DNA from: an uncultured Clostridium sp.
GTDB lineage: Bacteria; Bacillota; Clostridia; TANB77; CAG-508
Assembly (NCBI GenBank): GCA_950059165.1
Contig: CATLUC010000031.1
Span: 1 to 14,805 of the forward strand
Reading direction: 5' to 3'
DNA: 14,805 bases
A model generated the notes under the pieces. The model saw only the letters and a program-made list of their open reading frames with translations. It was not told the origin of the DNA and made no database searches. A program made the translations under genes and the position numbers. Position 1 is the stretch's first letter. Each line of letters begins with the position of its first letter. This document shows, in pieces, positions 9,992 to 14,805 of this stretch.

Positions 9992-10469
9992 ATGGATATA
10001 AATATAGAAGATATAAATTTTAAAAATTTAAATGAGAAACTTGAATATCTTGAAGAAGTATCAAACTTATATTGGAAAGAATGGGGCAAAGAGAATGGAG
10101 ATACAATTGAAGGAGTAATATATAGGACAAAACATTGTTTAAATACTAATGATATACCTCGGGACTTATATAGCATTATATAAAAATGAATTAGTAGGAA
10201 TAGTTTCATTGTGGAGAAATGATTTATGTTCAAGACAAGATTTGTATCCATGGATGGCAGGATTATATATTAAAGAAAATTATAGAAATATAGGAATAGG
10301 TACATTTTTGCAAAACAAAGCAATTGAACTTATAAGAAGATTTGGATATAAAAAATTATATTTAATTACAGAGCATGACAATTATTATGAAAAAAATAAT
10401 TGGAAGTTTATAGAAAATGCACCATTAGGAAATGGAAAAATTGAAAAAGTTTATGTACATGATATATAA
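9992..10469 (+). CDS. GNAT-family N-acetyltransferase (+1 shift)
   Basis: A small acetyl-CoA-dependent acyltransferase of 158 residues once the CGG at 10160 is passed. After the site, the sequence YIALYKNELVGIVSLWRNDL, PWMAGLYIKENYRNIGIGTFLQNKAIE and LYLITEHDNYYEKNNW shows the usual GNAT order, with the acetyl-CoA-binding R-N-I-G-I-G pattern and the YEKNNW end motif. The unshifted product is only 63 residues and contains no acetyltransferase core. I chose ATG 9992 because AAAGGTG lies eight bases before it; ATG 9974 is in frame but overlaps that site. The substrate cannot be told; this subtype resembles acetyltransferases of small amines or antibiotics. It sits in a patch of remnants that suggests gene turnover. 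Confidence 0.88.
10160..10162 (+). other. In-frame CGG recoding site 7 (CCT-C-GGG)
   Basis: GAT ATA CCT CGG GAC becomes GAT ATA CCT GGG ACT, giving DIPGTYIALYKNELVG, which runs directly into the GNAT core. Confidence 0.87.
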
Positions 10470-10493
10470 CTTAAATATTTGTTATAGCAAAAT

Positions 10494-10542
10494 GAGAATT
10501 ATGGTTTTATAATAACTACAAAGAAGGATAGGATTGGAATTG
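10494..10542 (+). pseudogene. Fragment of a second metallo-beta-lactamase-fold gene
   Basis: This 49-nt stretch matches 11079-11127 of the intact hydrolase gene at 43 of 49 positions and translates as ENYGFIITTKKDRIGIG against ENYGFVITTKKNKIGIV. Similarity is lost on both sides. It is a scar of a duplicated or recombined copy. Confidence 0.7.
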
Positions 10543-10570
10543 GTAGACATAGAATATTAAAAATTCTGAT

Positions 10571-10599
10571 TTGACAAAATAAAAAAATGTTATTATAAG
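10571..10599 (+). promoter_or_regulatory. Promoter for the metallo-hydrolase gene
   Basis: TTGACA (10571-10576), a 17-base spacer and TATAAG (10594-10599), about 65 bases before the start codon. Confidence 0.7.
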
Positions 10600-10630
10600 T
10601 TTAACTTAAGCAAATGTATCGTTGGTCGTA

Positions 10631-10654
10631 AATGAAAGCAAATATATGAAAGGT
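10631..10654 (+). repeat. 24-nt repeat, copy 2 (leader of the metallo-hydrolase gene)
   Basis: Exact copy of 9959-9982. It supplies the GAAAGG ribosome binding site of the metallo-hydrolase gene, as copy 1 does for the GNAT gene. Confidence 0.85.
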
Positions 10655-10664
10655 AGAAAATAAT

Positions 10665-11411
10665 ATGGATTTTATACATTTTTTTGGCACAACAGGCAGC
10701 AAAGAAATATTCTTTAAAAAAATTAGACAAGCAGGAGGATTATATCTAAAAGCAGATGATACAAATATAATAATAGACCCAGGAGTAAACACATTTTATA
10801 AATATATAAATAATTATGAAGATGAATTAGATGGCATAATCTTATCACATATACATATTGACCATTCAAATGACCTAAATATTTTTGTAGAACTAATGAC
10901 AGATGGAGGAAATAAAAAGAGAGGGACATTGTTAATTCCAAACCAAGCAATAGAAGATAAAATATTACAAAAATATTTAATGGACTTTCCAAAAGATATG
11001 CATATTATAAAACCAAAAACAAAATATAAAATTAAAAACATAGAAATAGAAACATCGATTGAACATAGACATGGTGTTGAAAATTATGGTTTTGTAATAA
11101 CTACGAAGAAAAATAAGATTGGAATTGTAACAGATACAGGATATTTTGAAGAATTATTAGAAACATATAAAAAATGTAATATATTGATTATGAATGTACC
11201 ATATAATGTTAATTCTAAACCAAACCCAAAACATATGGATATACCAGCAGTTGAAGAATTTATAAAACAAGTAAAGCCACAAAAACTACTATTAACACAT
11301 TTTAATAGTGATATTTTAAAAGCAAACCCAGTGTTAATAGCAAAAGAATTAAGTAAACAATATAATTTAGAAGTGATAGCTGTACAAGACGATATGATTT
11401 TTTATTTATAG
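10665..11411 (+). CDS. Metallo-beta-lactamase-fold hydrolase
   Basis: A 248-residue protein with the signature SHIHIDHSND (His62, His64, Asp66, His67), the metal-binding motif of this superfamily. It is preceded by NIIIDPGV (first strand and turn) and followed by further likely ligands: the histidines in IEHRHG, the aspartate in VTDTGYF, and the histidine in LLTHFNSD. The domain fills the protein and there is no signal peptide, so it acts in the cytoplasm. The layout resembles the RNase Z/phosphodiesterase-like or UPF0173-like branches more than true beta-lactamases; the substrate cannot be predicted. It has no in-frame CGG and is uninterrupted. It has its own promoter, and a fragment of a related copy lies just upstream. 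Confidence 0.9.
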   Translation: MDFIHFFGTTGSKEIFFKKIRQAGGLYLKADDTNIIIDPGVNTFYKYINNYEDELDGIILSHIHIDHSNDLNIFVELMTDGGNKKRGTLLIPNQAIEDKILQKYLMDFPKDMHIIKPKTKYKIKNIEIETSIEHRHGVENYGFVITTKKNKIGIVTDTGYFEELLETYKKCNILIMNVPYNVNSKPNPKHMDIPAVEEFIKQVKPQKLLLTHFNSDILKANPVLIAKELSKQYNLEVIAVQDDMIFYL

Positions 11412-11428
11412 AAAATAATAAAAATCTA

Positions 11429-11457
11429 TTGACAACGTAAAACAAAAGTTCTATACT
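11429..11457 (+). promoter_or_regulatory. Promoter for the Panacea gene pair
   Basis: TTGACA (11429-11434), an exact 17-base spacer and TATACT (11452-11457). The expected start, near 11464, leaves a leader of about 85 bases that holds an inverted repeat. Confidence 0.75.
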
Positions 11458-11484
11458 ATATAAGAGCAAATATTAAATTTATTA

Positions 11485-11524
11485 TATAACATATTTTTAT
11501 TGAAAAAAGTAATAATATGTTATA
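11485..11524 (+). repeat. Perfect inverted repeat in the Panacea leader, possible operator
   Basis: TATAACATATT (11485-11495) and AATATGTTATA (11514-11524) are perfect 11-base arms 18 bases apart, between the promoter and the ribosome binding site (GAAGGAGGG). The position fits an autoregulatory operator or a leader hairpin. Confidence 0.55.
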
Positions 11525-11548
11525 AATATAAAAGAAGGAGGGAATTCT

Positions 11549-12010
11549 ATGTTCAACAAAGGGAAGTATAGTGCGATAGACATTGCAAATTGGTTTTTAA
11601 ACGAGAATAGAAAACAAATGAATTTTGAAGACTCTGAATTTATAACAAATTTGAAGTTGCAAAAATTATTATATTATGCACAAGGATACTATTTAGCCAA
11701 AAAAGATAATAGCTTAATAAAAGAAGATTTTTTAGCATGGGAACATGGACCTATAATTAGAAAAATATATGATAAATTTAGAATATTTGGAGCAAACGGA
11801 ATACAATATGATGAAGATTACGAAGATAAATTAGATGAAGATACGAAATTATTATTAAAAAAAGTTTATAATAAGTTTGGACAATATACAGCATGGAAGT
11901 TAAGAGATATGACACATCAAGAAAAACCATGGAAAGAAACGCCAAGAAACCATGTTATTGATAGAAAAGTAATGCAAACTTATTTTAAGGAGAACTATAG
12001 TAATATATAA
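11549..12010 (+). CDS. Panacea-domain (DUF4065, SocA/GepA-like) protein, likely antitoxin
   Basis: A 153-residue protein with the Panacea pattern: AIDIANWFLNE, LKLQKLLYYAQGYYLA, FLAWEHGPIIRKIYDKF and, near the end, THQEKPWKE. Proteins of this family include the SocA proteolysis adaptor/antitoxin and serve as antitoxins to many unrelated toxins, usually encoded next door. Here the stop codon TAA overlaps the ATG of the next gene by one base, so translation of the two is probably coupled. A good promoter and inverted repeat precede it, and the start follows a strong GAAGGAGGG. No recoding site is present. The family call is firm; the antitoxin role is inferred from context. Confidence 0.88.
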   Translation: MFNKGKYSAIDIANWFLNENRKQMNFEDSEFITNLKLQKLLYYAQGYYLAKKDNSLIKEDFLAWEHGPIIRKIYDKFRIFGANGIQYDEDYEDKLDEDTKLLLKKVYNKFGQYTAWKLRDMTHQEKPWKETPRNHVIDRKVMQTYFKENYSNI

Positions 12011-12411
12011 TGTTAGAATGTAGACATGATGAAAATATTATTCTTTCATTTAAGTATTCTGTTAATTCAAAAGAATATACAATAGAAAAAATAACTAAAA
12101 AGACCAAAGAAAAATGTAATGAGACAATGTATGAATTATATGAAAAATTTAAAGAATTATCAAATGTTAAATTGGTAGATTTTCAAAATAAACCTAAAGC
12201 AGTAGGTTATGAAATGTTACCATTATATGAATTAAATGTAGCAATAGATGAAAGAATAAGAAAAGAATTAAATCTAACTAATGATAGTAAAATTATAATA
12301 TTTAGATTTAATAAACAAAAATGTAGGATACTATTGGTTCAATCCAAAAAATGTCCATCATTATTATATGTAATAGGATATGATTGGAATTATAGTGCAT
12401 ATAAACATTAG
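12010..12411 (+). CDS. Unrecognised 133-residue protein paired with the Panacea gene, candidate toxin
   Basis: I do not recognise a named family. The protein is soluble, rich in Lys and Glu, with no signal peptide or membrane helix. Its second half alternates strands and turns (KIIIFRFNKQKCRILLV, then SLLYVIGYDWNYSAYKH). That ending, a hydrophobic strand followed by D-x-N/H-x-x-x-Y-x-H, resembles the C-termini of small proteins I associate with Panacea partners, but this is only an impression. It starts on the last base of the Panacea stop codon, with an AAGGAG about 15 bases before, and ends six bases before a strong terminator, so the two genes form a closed bicistronic unit. By the usual arrangement of Panacea operons it is the likely toxin; no catalytic residues can be named. 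Confidence 0.6.
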   Translation: MLECRHDENIILSFKYSVNSKEYTIEKITKKTKEKCNETMYELYEKFKELSNVKLVDFQNKPKAVGYEMLPLYELNVAIDERIRKELNLTNDSKIIIFRFNKQKCRILLVQSKKCPSLLYVIGYDWNYSAYKH

Positions 12412-12417
12412 AACAAA

Positions 12418-12448
12418 AAGCGCCAAAAACTTTAAGTTTTTGGCGCTT
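12418..12448 (+). terminator. Strong terminator closing the Panacea operon
   Basis: AAGCGCCAAAAACTT and AAGTTTTTGGCGCTT are perfect 15-base arms around a single base, giving a long hairpin followed by T-rich sequence (TTTCTTTTTATCTTTTT). Confidence 0.9.
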
Positions 12449-12725
12449 AATAATTTCTTTTTATCTTTTTGTAAATTACAAAGGTTTATTTTTAAGCATT
12501 TTGAGTAAGTTTTGTATATTGTATGTGTACTAATAAATTACGTTTTGAACTGTTAAATGACGTTAGAATTAAAGTTTTAAAGAAGATTAAGAGAATAAAA
12601 ATAAATCCATACTTATTTTAGTATGTAAAAAAAAAAAAAAAAATTAGCCACATTATTTATACAGATATTAAAATATATTAGTATGAAATAGTTTTTATCT
12701 GTATAAACAAATGTTCTAAAAAGTC
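12449..12725. other. Non-coding AT-rich spacer with an A17 tract and inverted repeats
   Basis: I find no gene on either strand here. It holds a short hairpin CATACT/AGTATG (12608-12625) next to a run of 17 A (12627-12643). A perfect inverted repeat of 11-base arms (12656-12666 with 12697-12707, 30-base loop) ends 18 bases before the toxin promoter and could be a regulatory site. Confidence 0.5.
12656..12707. repeat. Inverted repeat upstream of the toxin promoter
   Basis: TTTATACAGAT and ATCTGTATAAA are perfect 11-base arms separated by 30 bases. The function is unknown. The location suggests an operator or the edge of the toxin cassette. Confidence 0.5.
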
Positions 12726-12754
12726 TTGACAATAAGCAAAATAAAATATATAAT
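12726..12754 (+). promoter_or_regulatory. Perfect consensus promoter of the type I toxin mRNA
   Basis: TTGACA (12726-12731), exactly 17 bases, TATAAT (12749-12754). Transcription would begin near 12761, giving a leader of about 67 bases before the toxin start. Confidence 0.85.
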
Positions 12755-12827
12755 TTGTCATGAAAATAAGGAAAAGTAGAATGTGGTTACCATCTTAATT
12801 TCACAAAAGAAAGCGAGGTGGTGTAGA

Positions 12828-12965
12828 ATGTTAGAAGAAATACTTTTACAATTATTAGTGTTATCATTGTTTACAAATGTTGCTCTTACTATCATCTCAT
12901 TTATATTAATTATAGTTATAACTATAATTACATATAGAGAAAATCACATCTCTGCTGACCAATAG
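12828..12965 (+). CDS. Small hydrophobic peptide, candidate type I toxin
   Basis: A 45-residue peptide starting MLEEILLQ, with one long membrane-spanning stretch (about 8-36, VLSLFTNVALTIISFILIIVITIIT) and a polar tail YRENHISADQ. Size, single helix and charged tail match the general design of Fst/TxpA/holin-like type I toxins, though I do not recognise an exact family. The start is set by GAGGTGG six bases before ATG 12828; a longer reading from GTG 12783 lacks such a site. The last codons lie inside the terminator hairpin, and a convergent antisense transcript overlaps this end. The unrepressed peptide is expected to depolarise the membrane. The toxin role is inferred from architecture. Confidence 0.72.
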   Translation: MLEEILLQLLVLSLFTNVALTIISFILIIVITIITYRENHISADQ

Positions 12966-12982
12966 AGATGTGACTATTTTTT
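12937..12982. terminator. Bidirectional terminator shared by toxin mRNA and antisense RNA
   Basis: CACATCTCT (12945-12953) and AGAGATGTG (12964-12972) form a perfect nine-pair hairpin. On the + strand it is followed by ACTATTTTTT, and on the - strand by ATTTTCTC, so either transcript can end here. Confidence 0.8.
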
Positions 12983-13024
12983 ATAACAACTTTGGTAACC
13001 ATATTTGATGGTTCCTTATTTTCT
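12938..13024 (-). ncRNA. Antisense RNA antitoxin candidate (about 87 nt)
   Basis: A perfect promoter on the - strand directs transcription leftward from about 13024 to the shared terminator, overlapping the 3' end of the toxin mRNA. The RNA would begin with a hairpin, GGAACCAT / ATGGTTACC around CAAAT (+ coordinates 12994-13015). Its first arm can also pair, with one bulge, to GTGGTTACC in the toxin leader (12783-12791). The convergent layout with a second pairing region near the toxin 5' end resembles the par/Fst and TxpA-RatA systems. Ends are estimated, not measured. Confidence 0.7.
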
Positions 13025-13030
13025 ATAATT

Positions 13031-13059
13031 ATTATAATATATAAAATTAGTAATGTCAA
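13031..13059 (-). promoter_or_regulatory. Perfect consensus promoter of the antisense RNA
   Basis: On the - strand, TTGACA (13059-13054), exactly 17 bases, TATAAT (13036-13031). It points into the toxin gene, away from the cupin gene. Confidence 0.82.
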
Positions 13060-13073
13060 TAATTTTTATATAT

Positions 13074-13082
13074 TGTTATAAT
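13074..13082 (+). promoter_or_regulatory. Extended -10 promoter for the cupin gene
   Basis: TGTTATAAT is an extended -10 element (TG-n-TATAAT) about 30 bases before the cupin start. No good -35 box is visible. It lies back to back with the antisense RNA promoter. Confidence 0.5.
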
Positions 13083-13113
13083 AAAGTATGTTGGATATAA
13101 GGGGGAAGATAGA

Positions 13114-13470
13114 ATGACTAATTATATTAAAGTATTGCCAGATACTCCACATTTTATTCAAAATGGTTTAGAAGGGTATAAATACAATTTAGAAACAAAA
13201 GAATTAGGTTTATATATTGAAGTTAGTCATAAAGGTCTTGATAAATATGTTTATGATAAAGAAAGTACACATATTTATTATGTATTAGAAGGAAAAGGTA
13301 AATTTTCTATAAATAAAGATATATTTGATGTAAAAGAAGGAGATGTAATAGAAGCTCCAGCAAGAACAGAATTTACATATTCAGGTAAAATGAAACTTAT
13401 TTTAATAATGACACCTGATTTTAAAGCAGAAAATGATGTAGATACAAAAAAAGAAAATGATTTATATTAG
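13114..13470 (+). CDS. Small single-domain cupin protein
   Basis: A 118-residue cytoplasmic protein whose middle follows the cupin barrel pattern: ESTHIYYVLEGKGKFSINKDIFDVKEGDVIEAPARTEFTY. This corresponds to cupin motif 1 with the G-x-G turn, then the P-A-x-x-x-H/F position of motif 2. The usual histidine cluster is poor: one histidine (STHIYY) is in place, and phenylalanine or tyrosine occupy others. It may therefore bind a small molecule rather than be a metal enzyme. It follows a strong AAGGGGG site, has its own promoter and terminator, and has no functional link to its neighbours. No in-frame CGG. Confidence 0.8.
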   Translation: MTNYIKVLPDTPHFIQNGLEGYKYNLETKELGLYIEVSHKGLDKYVYDKESTHIYYVLEGKGKFSINKDIFDVKEGDVIEAPARTEFTYSGKMKLILIMTPDFKAENDVDTKKENDLY

Positions 13471-13557
13471 TTAATAGAATAAATATATTATTTAACTTAA
13501 TATATGTTACTAATAAAATTTCAAAATTCATCAGCCATTATTTATATGAAAAAGGGG

Positions 13558-13594
13558 AAGAGGTCAATTAATAAAAAATGACCTCTTTTTTTTA
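13558..13594 (+). terminator. Intrinsic terminator downstream of the cupin gene
   Basis: AAGAGGTCA and TGACCTCTT, nine pairs around a 12-base loop, followed by a run of T. It lies about 90 bases after the stop codon. Confidence 0.85.
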
Positions 13595-13679
13595 AAATTT
13601 GTATATCGTGTGTATATTAGCTAGTCGCTTTTGACAGCTTTTATCAGTTTTTAATGACTTTTACTAAAATAAAAGAAAA

Positions 13680-13703
13680 GCAGTAATCCAAATAGATTAC
13701 CGC
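13680..13703 (-). terminator. Intrinsic terminator of the rplM-rpsI operon
   Basis: On the - strand GCGGTAATC and GATTACTGC pair (one G-U) around TATTTG, followed by TTTTCTTTTATTTT. It lies about 45 bases after the rpsI stop. Confidence 0.8.
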
Positions 13704-13748
13704 TTTGTATATAGGCTTTTTTGACCTCTTGCCCAAAGGGGCTTGTTT

Positions 13749-14150
13749 TTATCTTTTACTAAATTGTGGAGCTTTTCTAGCTTTTTTAAGACCGTATTTT
13801 TTTCTTTCTTTCATACGAGGGTCTCTTGTTAAGAAACCGTTTTGTTTTAAAGCTGGTCTGTATTCGCTATTTGCTTCATTTAAAGCTCTTGCAATACCAT
13901 GACGGATAGCACCTGCTTGACCAGTGAATCCACCACCTTTTACAGTAACTATTACATCATATTTAGTAGTTGTATTAGTAACTGTTAATGGTTGTCTTAC
14001 AATAACTTTTAATGTTTCTAAACCGAAGAATTCTTCAATATCTTTTCCATTGATTGTGATTTTACCTGTTCCTTCTACAAGTCTAACTCTAGAGATAGAA
14101 CTTTTTCTTCTACCTGTACCGTAGAAAACAATATTTTCTTTTTTAGCCAT
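13749..14150 (-). CDS. rpsI: 30S ribosomal protein S9
   Basis: This 133-residue protein matches S9 throughout: FYGTGRRKSSISRVRL near the start, the glycine-rich VTVKGGGFTGQAGAIRHGIARAL, DPRMKERKKYGLKKARKAPQFSKR at the end. The C-terminal Ser-Lys-Arg tail reaches the ribosomal P site. The gene begins two bases after the rplM stop codon, in the conserved L13-S9 pair, and has GGGAGG before its start. Four CGG trinucleotides occur on its coding strand, all spanning two codons (for example TAC|GGT), and the frame is uninterrupted. It is a useful internal control: out-of-frame CGG has no effect. Confidence 0.98.
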   Translation of the reverse strand: MAKKENIVFYGTGRRKSSISRVRLVEGTGKITINGKDIEEFFGLETLKVIVRQPLTVTNTTTKYDVIVTVKGGGFTGQAGAIRHGIARALNEANSEYRPALKQNGFLTRDPRMKERKKYGLKKARKAPQFSKR

Positions 14151-14151
14151 A

Positions 14152-14590
14152 TTATTTTACCTCCCATACTTCTGGTTTTTGTGCTTGATTTTCATGTTCG
14201 CTTCCTGCGTAAACTCTTAATTTTTTTGCTTGTTGTCTTCCTAAAGAGTTATGAGGTAACATTCCTTTAACAGCTAATGTCATTGCTTTTTCTGGATTTT
14301 TTTCAAGCATTACTTTGGCAGGAACTTCTTTCATTCCTCCAATATAACCTGAATGATGTCTATAAATTTTTTGATTTATTTTATTTCCTGTTAATATAAC
14401 ATCTTTACAATTTAATATAATAACATGGTCACCTGTATCAATATTAGGTGTATATGTTGGTTTGTGTTTTCCTCTTAATAATTTAGCAGCTTCTGTTGCT
14501 ACTCTACCGAAGTGGTTTGTTTGTGGCATCAATAATATACCATTTACTTTCAACTTCGCCACGTTTAGCGCTATATGTAGTATTATTCAT
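14152..14590 (-). CDS. rplM: 50S ribosomal protein L13 (+1 shift near the N-terminus)
   Basis: This early-assembling, essential protein of the large subunit is 145 residues when the CGG at 14509 is passed. Before the site, MNNTTYSAKRGEVESKWYIIDATNKPL matches the L13 N-terminus. After it, GRVATEAAKLLRGKHKPTYTP, then NIDTGDHVIILN, HHSGYIGGMKE and MLPHNSLGRQQ are all typical L13. Read without a shift, the gene stops at TAG immediately after CGG, at 28 codons. A simple open-reading-frame view instead begins falsely at an ATG at 14562 in the downstream frame and loses the true N-terminus. The start may be ATG 14590 or the in-frame ATG 14599 three codons earlier; the AGGAGGG site (14602-14608) is slightly far from one and close to the other. 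It is co-transcribed with rpsI. Confidence 0.96.
14507..14509 (-). other. In-frame CGG recoding site 8 (CTT-C-GGT), directly before TAG
   Basis: On the - strand CCA CTT CGG TAG becomes CCA CTT GGT AGA, restoring PLGRVATEAAKLL. The Leu-Gly-Arg motif is conserved in L13, so the recoded residue is glycine. Confidence 0.95.
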
Positions 14591-14632
14591 GGTAATCATT
14601 ACCCTCCTATTTCTTTTTTTGTTTACTATTTT

Positions 14633-14683
14633 TATGAATACAAAATAAACTACCGGGGAGAAGTCTATTTTTATTCATTCATA
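14633..14683 (-). promoter_or_regulatory. Structured leader of rplM, possible autoregulatory element
   Basis: The rplM leader is about 90 bases. TATGAAT and ATTCATA (14683-14677 with 14639-14633) can close a hairpin whose tip carries CTTCTCCCCGG. Bacterial L13 operons often have a leader bound by L13. I cannot confirm that this one matches the known structure. Confidence 0.35.
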
Positions 14684-14692
14684 AGTGAAAAT

Positions 14693-14721
14693 ATTATATT
14701 ATAAAAAACTTGATTTGTCAA
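14693..14721 (-). promoter_or_regulatory. Perfect consensus promoter of the rplM-rpsI operon
   Basis: On the - strand, TTGACA (14721-14716), exactly 17 bases, TATAAT (14698-14693). Confidence 0.85.
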
Positions 14722-14805
14722 CCAATTCTGGATAATTTTTTCAAATTTGACTGTTGTTGTGTCAATGATGTGAAACAAAAATATATAAAAATTTAATCTA
14801 TATAA

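Noticed and set aside
98..10469. The interrupted genes as independent pseudogenes
   Set aside because: Each break is the same event (C before GGN at a codon boundary), sequence on both sides stays family-typical, and the set includes rplM, dapF and dapL. Ordinary decay would give varied lesions.
12783..12827. An N-terminal extension of the small toxin from GTG 12783
   Set aside because: No ribosome binding site precedes it, and the strong GAGGTGG lies just before ATG 12828. The extension also overlaps the proposed RNA pairing region.
12509..13620. Imperfect repeats near 12510 and 13603 (TTTGTATAT...GT.TGT.TA) as attachment sites of an inserted element
   Set aside because: Only about 17 of 22 bases agree in very AT-rich DNA and no integrase or transposase is present, so chance similarity is likely.
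14152..14562. L13 starting at the ATG at 14562
   Set aside because: That start gives a non-family N-terminus in the downstream frame. The true N-terminus is encoded upstream in another frame from 14590 or 14599 and joins at the CGG.
1..14805. CRISPR array, tRNA or rRNA genes
   Set aside because: No regularly spaced repeats outside the protein repeats and no cloverleaf or rRNA-like sequence were seen on reading both strands.

Overview
The window is AT-rich, densely packed DNA with strong AGGAGG-type ribosome binding sites and near-consensus sigma-A promoters. The gene content (LL-diaminopimelate aminotransferase, dockerin and cohesin-like surface proteins, DUF3417-type glucan phosphorylase, Panacea antitoxin) points to a low-GC Bacillota, most likely an uncultured, gut-type Clostridia lineage. 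This placement is inference from gene content only.

The dominant signal is a recoding pattern. Seven of the thirteen real genes appear frameshifted, and every break has the same form. An in-frame CGG stands where the protein family continues only if the C is skipped and the next three bases, always GGN, are read as glycine. There are eight such sites (200, 606, 4728, 5788, 7022, 7612 and 10160 on +, 14509 on -). I found no in-frame CGG in any recognisable gene that is read as an ordinary codon, while about fifteen out-of-frame CGG trinucleotides cause no shift. At four sites (DapF, DapL, glucan phosphorylase, ribosomal protein L13) the restored residue is a glycine conserved in the family. 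CGT and CGC are used normally for arginine. This suggests that CGG is unassigned for arginine and that CGGN is passed by a +1 shift or decoded as a four-base glycine codon. A systematic sequence artefact must still be excluded.

Layout. 1-4948: a membrane-anchored cohesin-like protein followed by a 1386-residue secreted papain-family protease with about ten MBG/YDG-type repeats and a C-terminal dockerin, which may dock on its neighbour. 4959-7127: dapF and dapL, for meso-diaminopimelate and lysine synthesis. 7141-9833: a glucan phosphorylase with its own promoter and terminator. 9838-11411: a GNAT acetyltransferase and a metallo-beta-lactamase-fold hydrolase, interspersed with gene remnants and a 24-nt repeat. 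11429-12448: a Panacea-domain antitoxin candidate overlapping an unrecognised partner gene, closed by a strong terminator. 12726-13059: a candidate type I toxin-antitoxin module, with a 45-residue membrane peptide and a convergent antisense RNA, both driven by perfect consensus promoters and sharing a bidirectional terminator. 13074-13594: a cupin protein. 13680-14721, minus strand: the rplM-rpsI operon (ribosomal proteins L13 and S9) with promoter, possible leader and terminator.

The recoded genes include an essential ribosomal protein and central biosynthetic enzymes, and their sequence stays family-like on both sides of each site. That is not what a set of decaying pseudogenes would look like.
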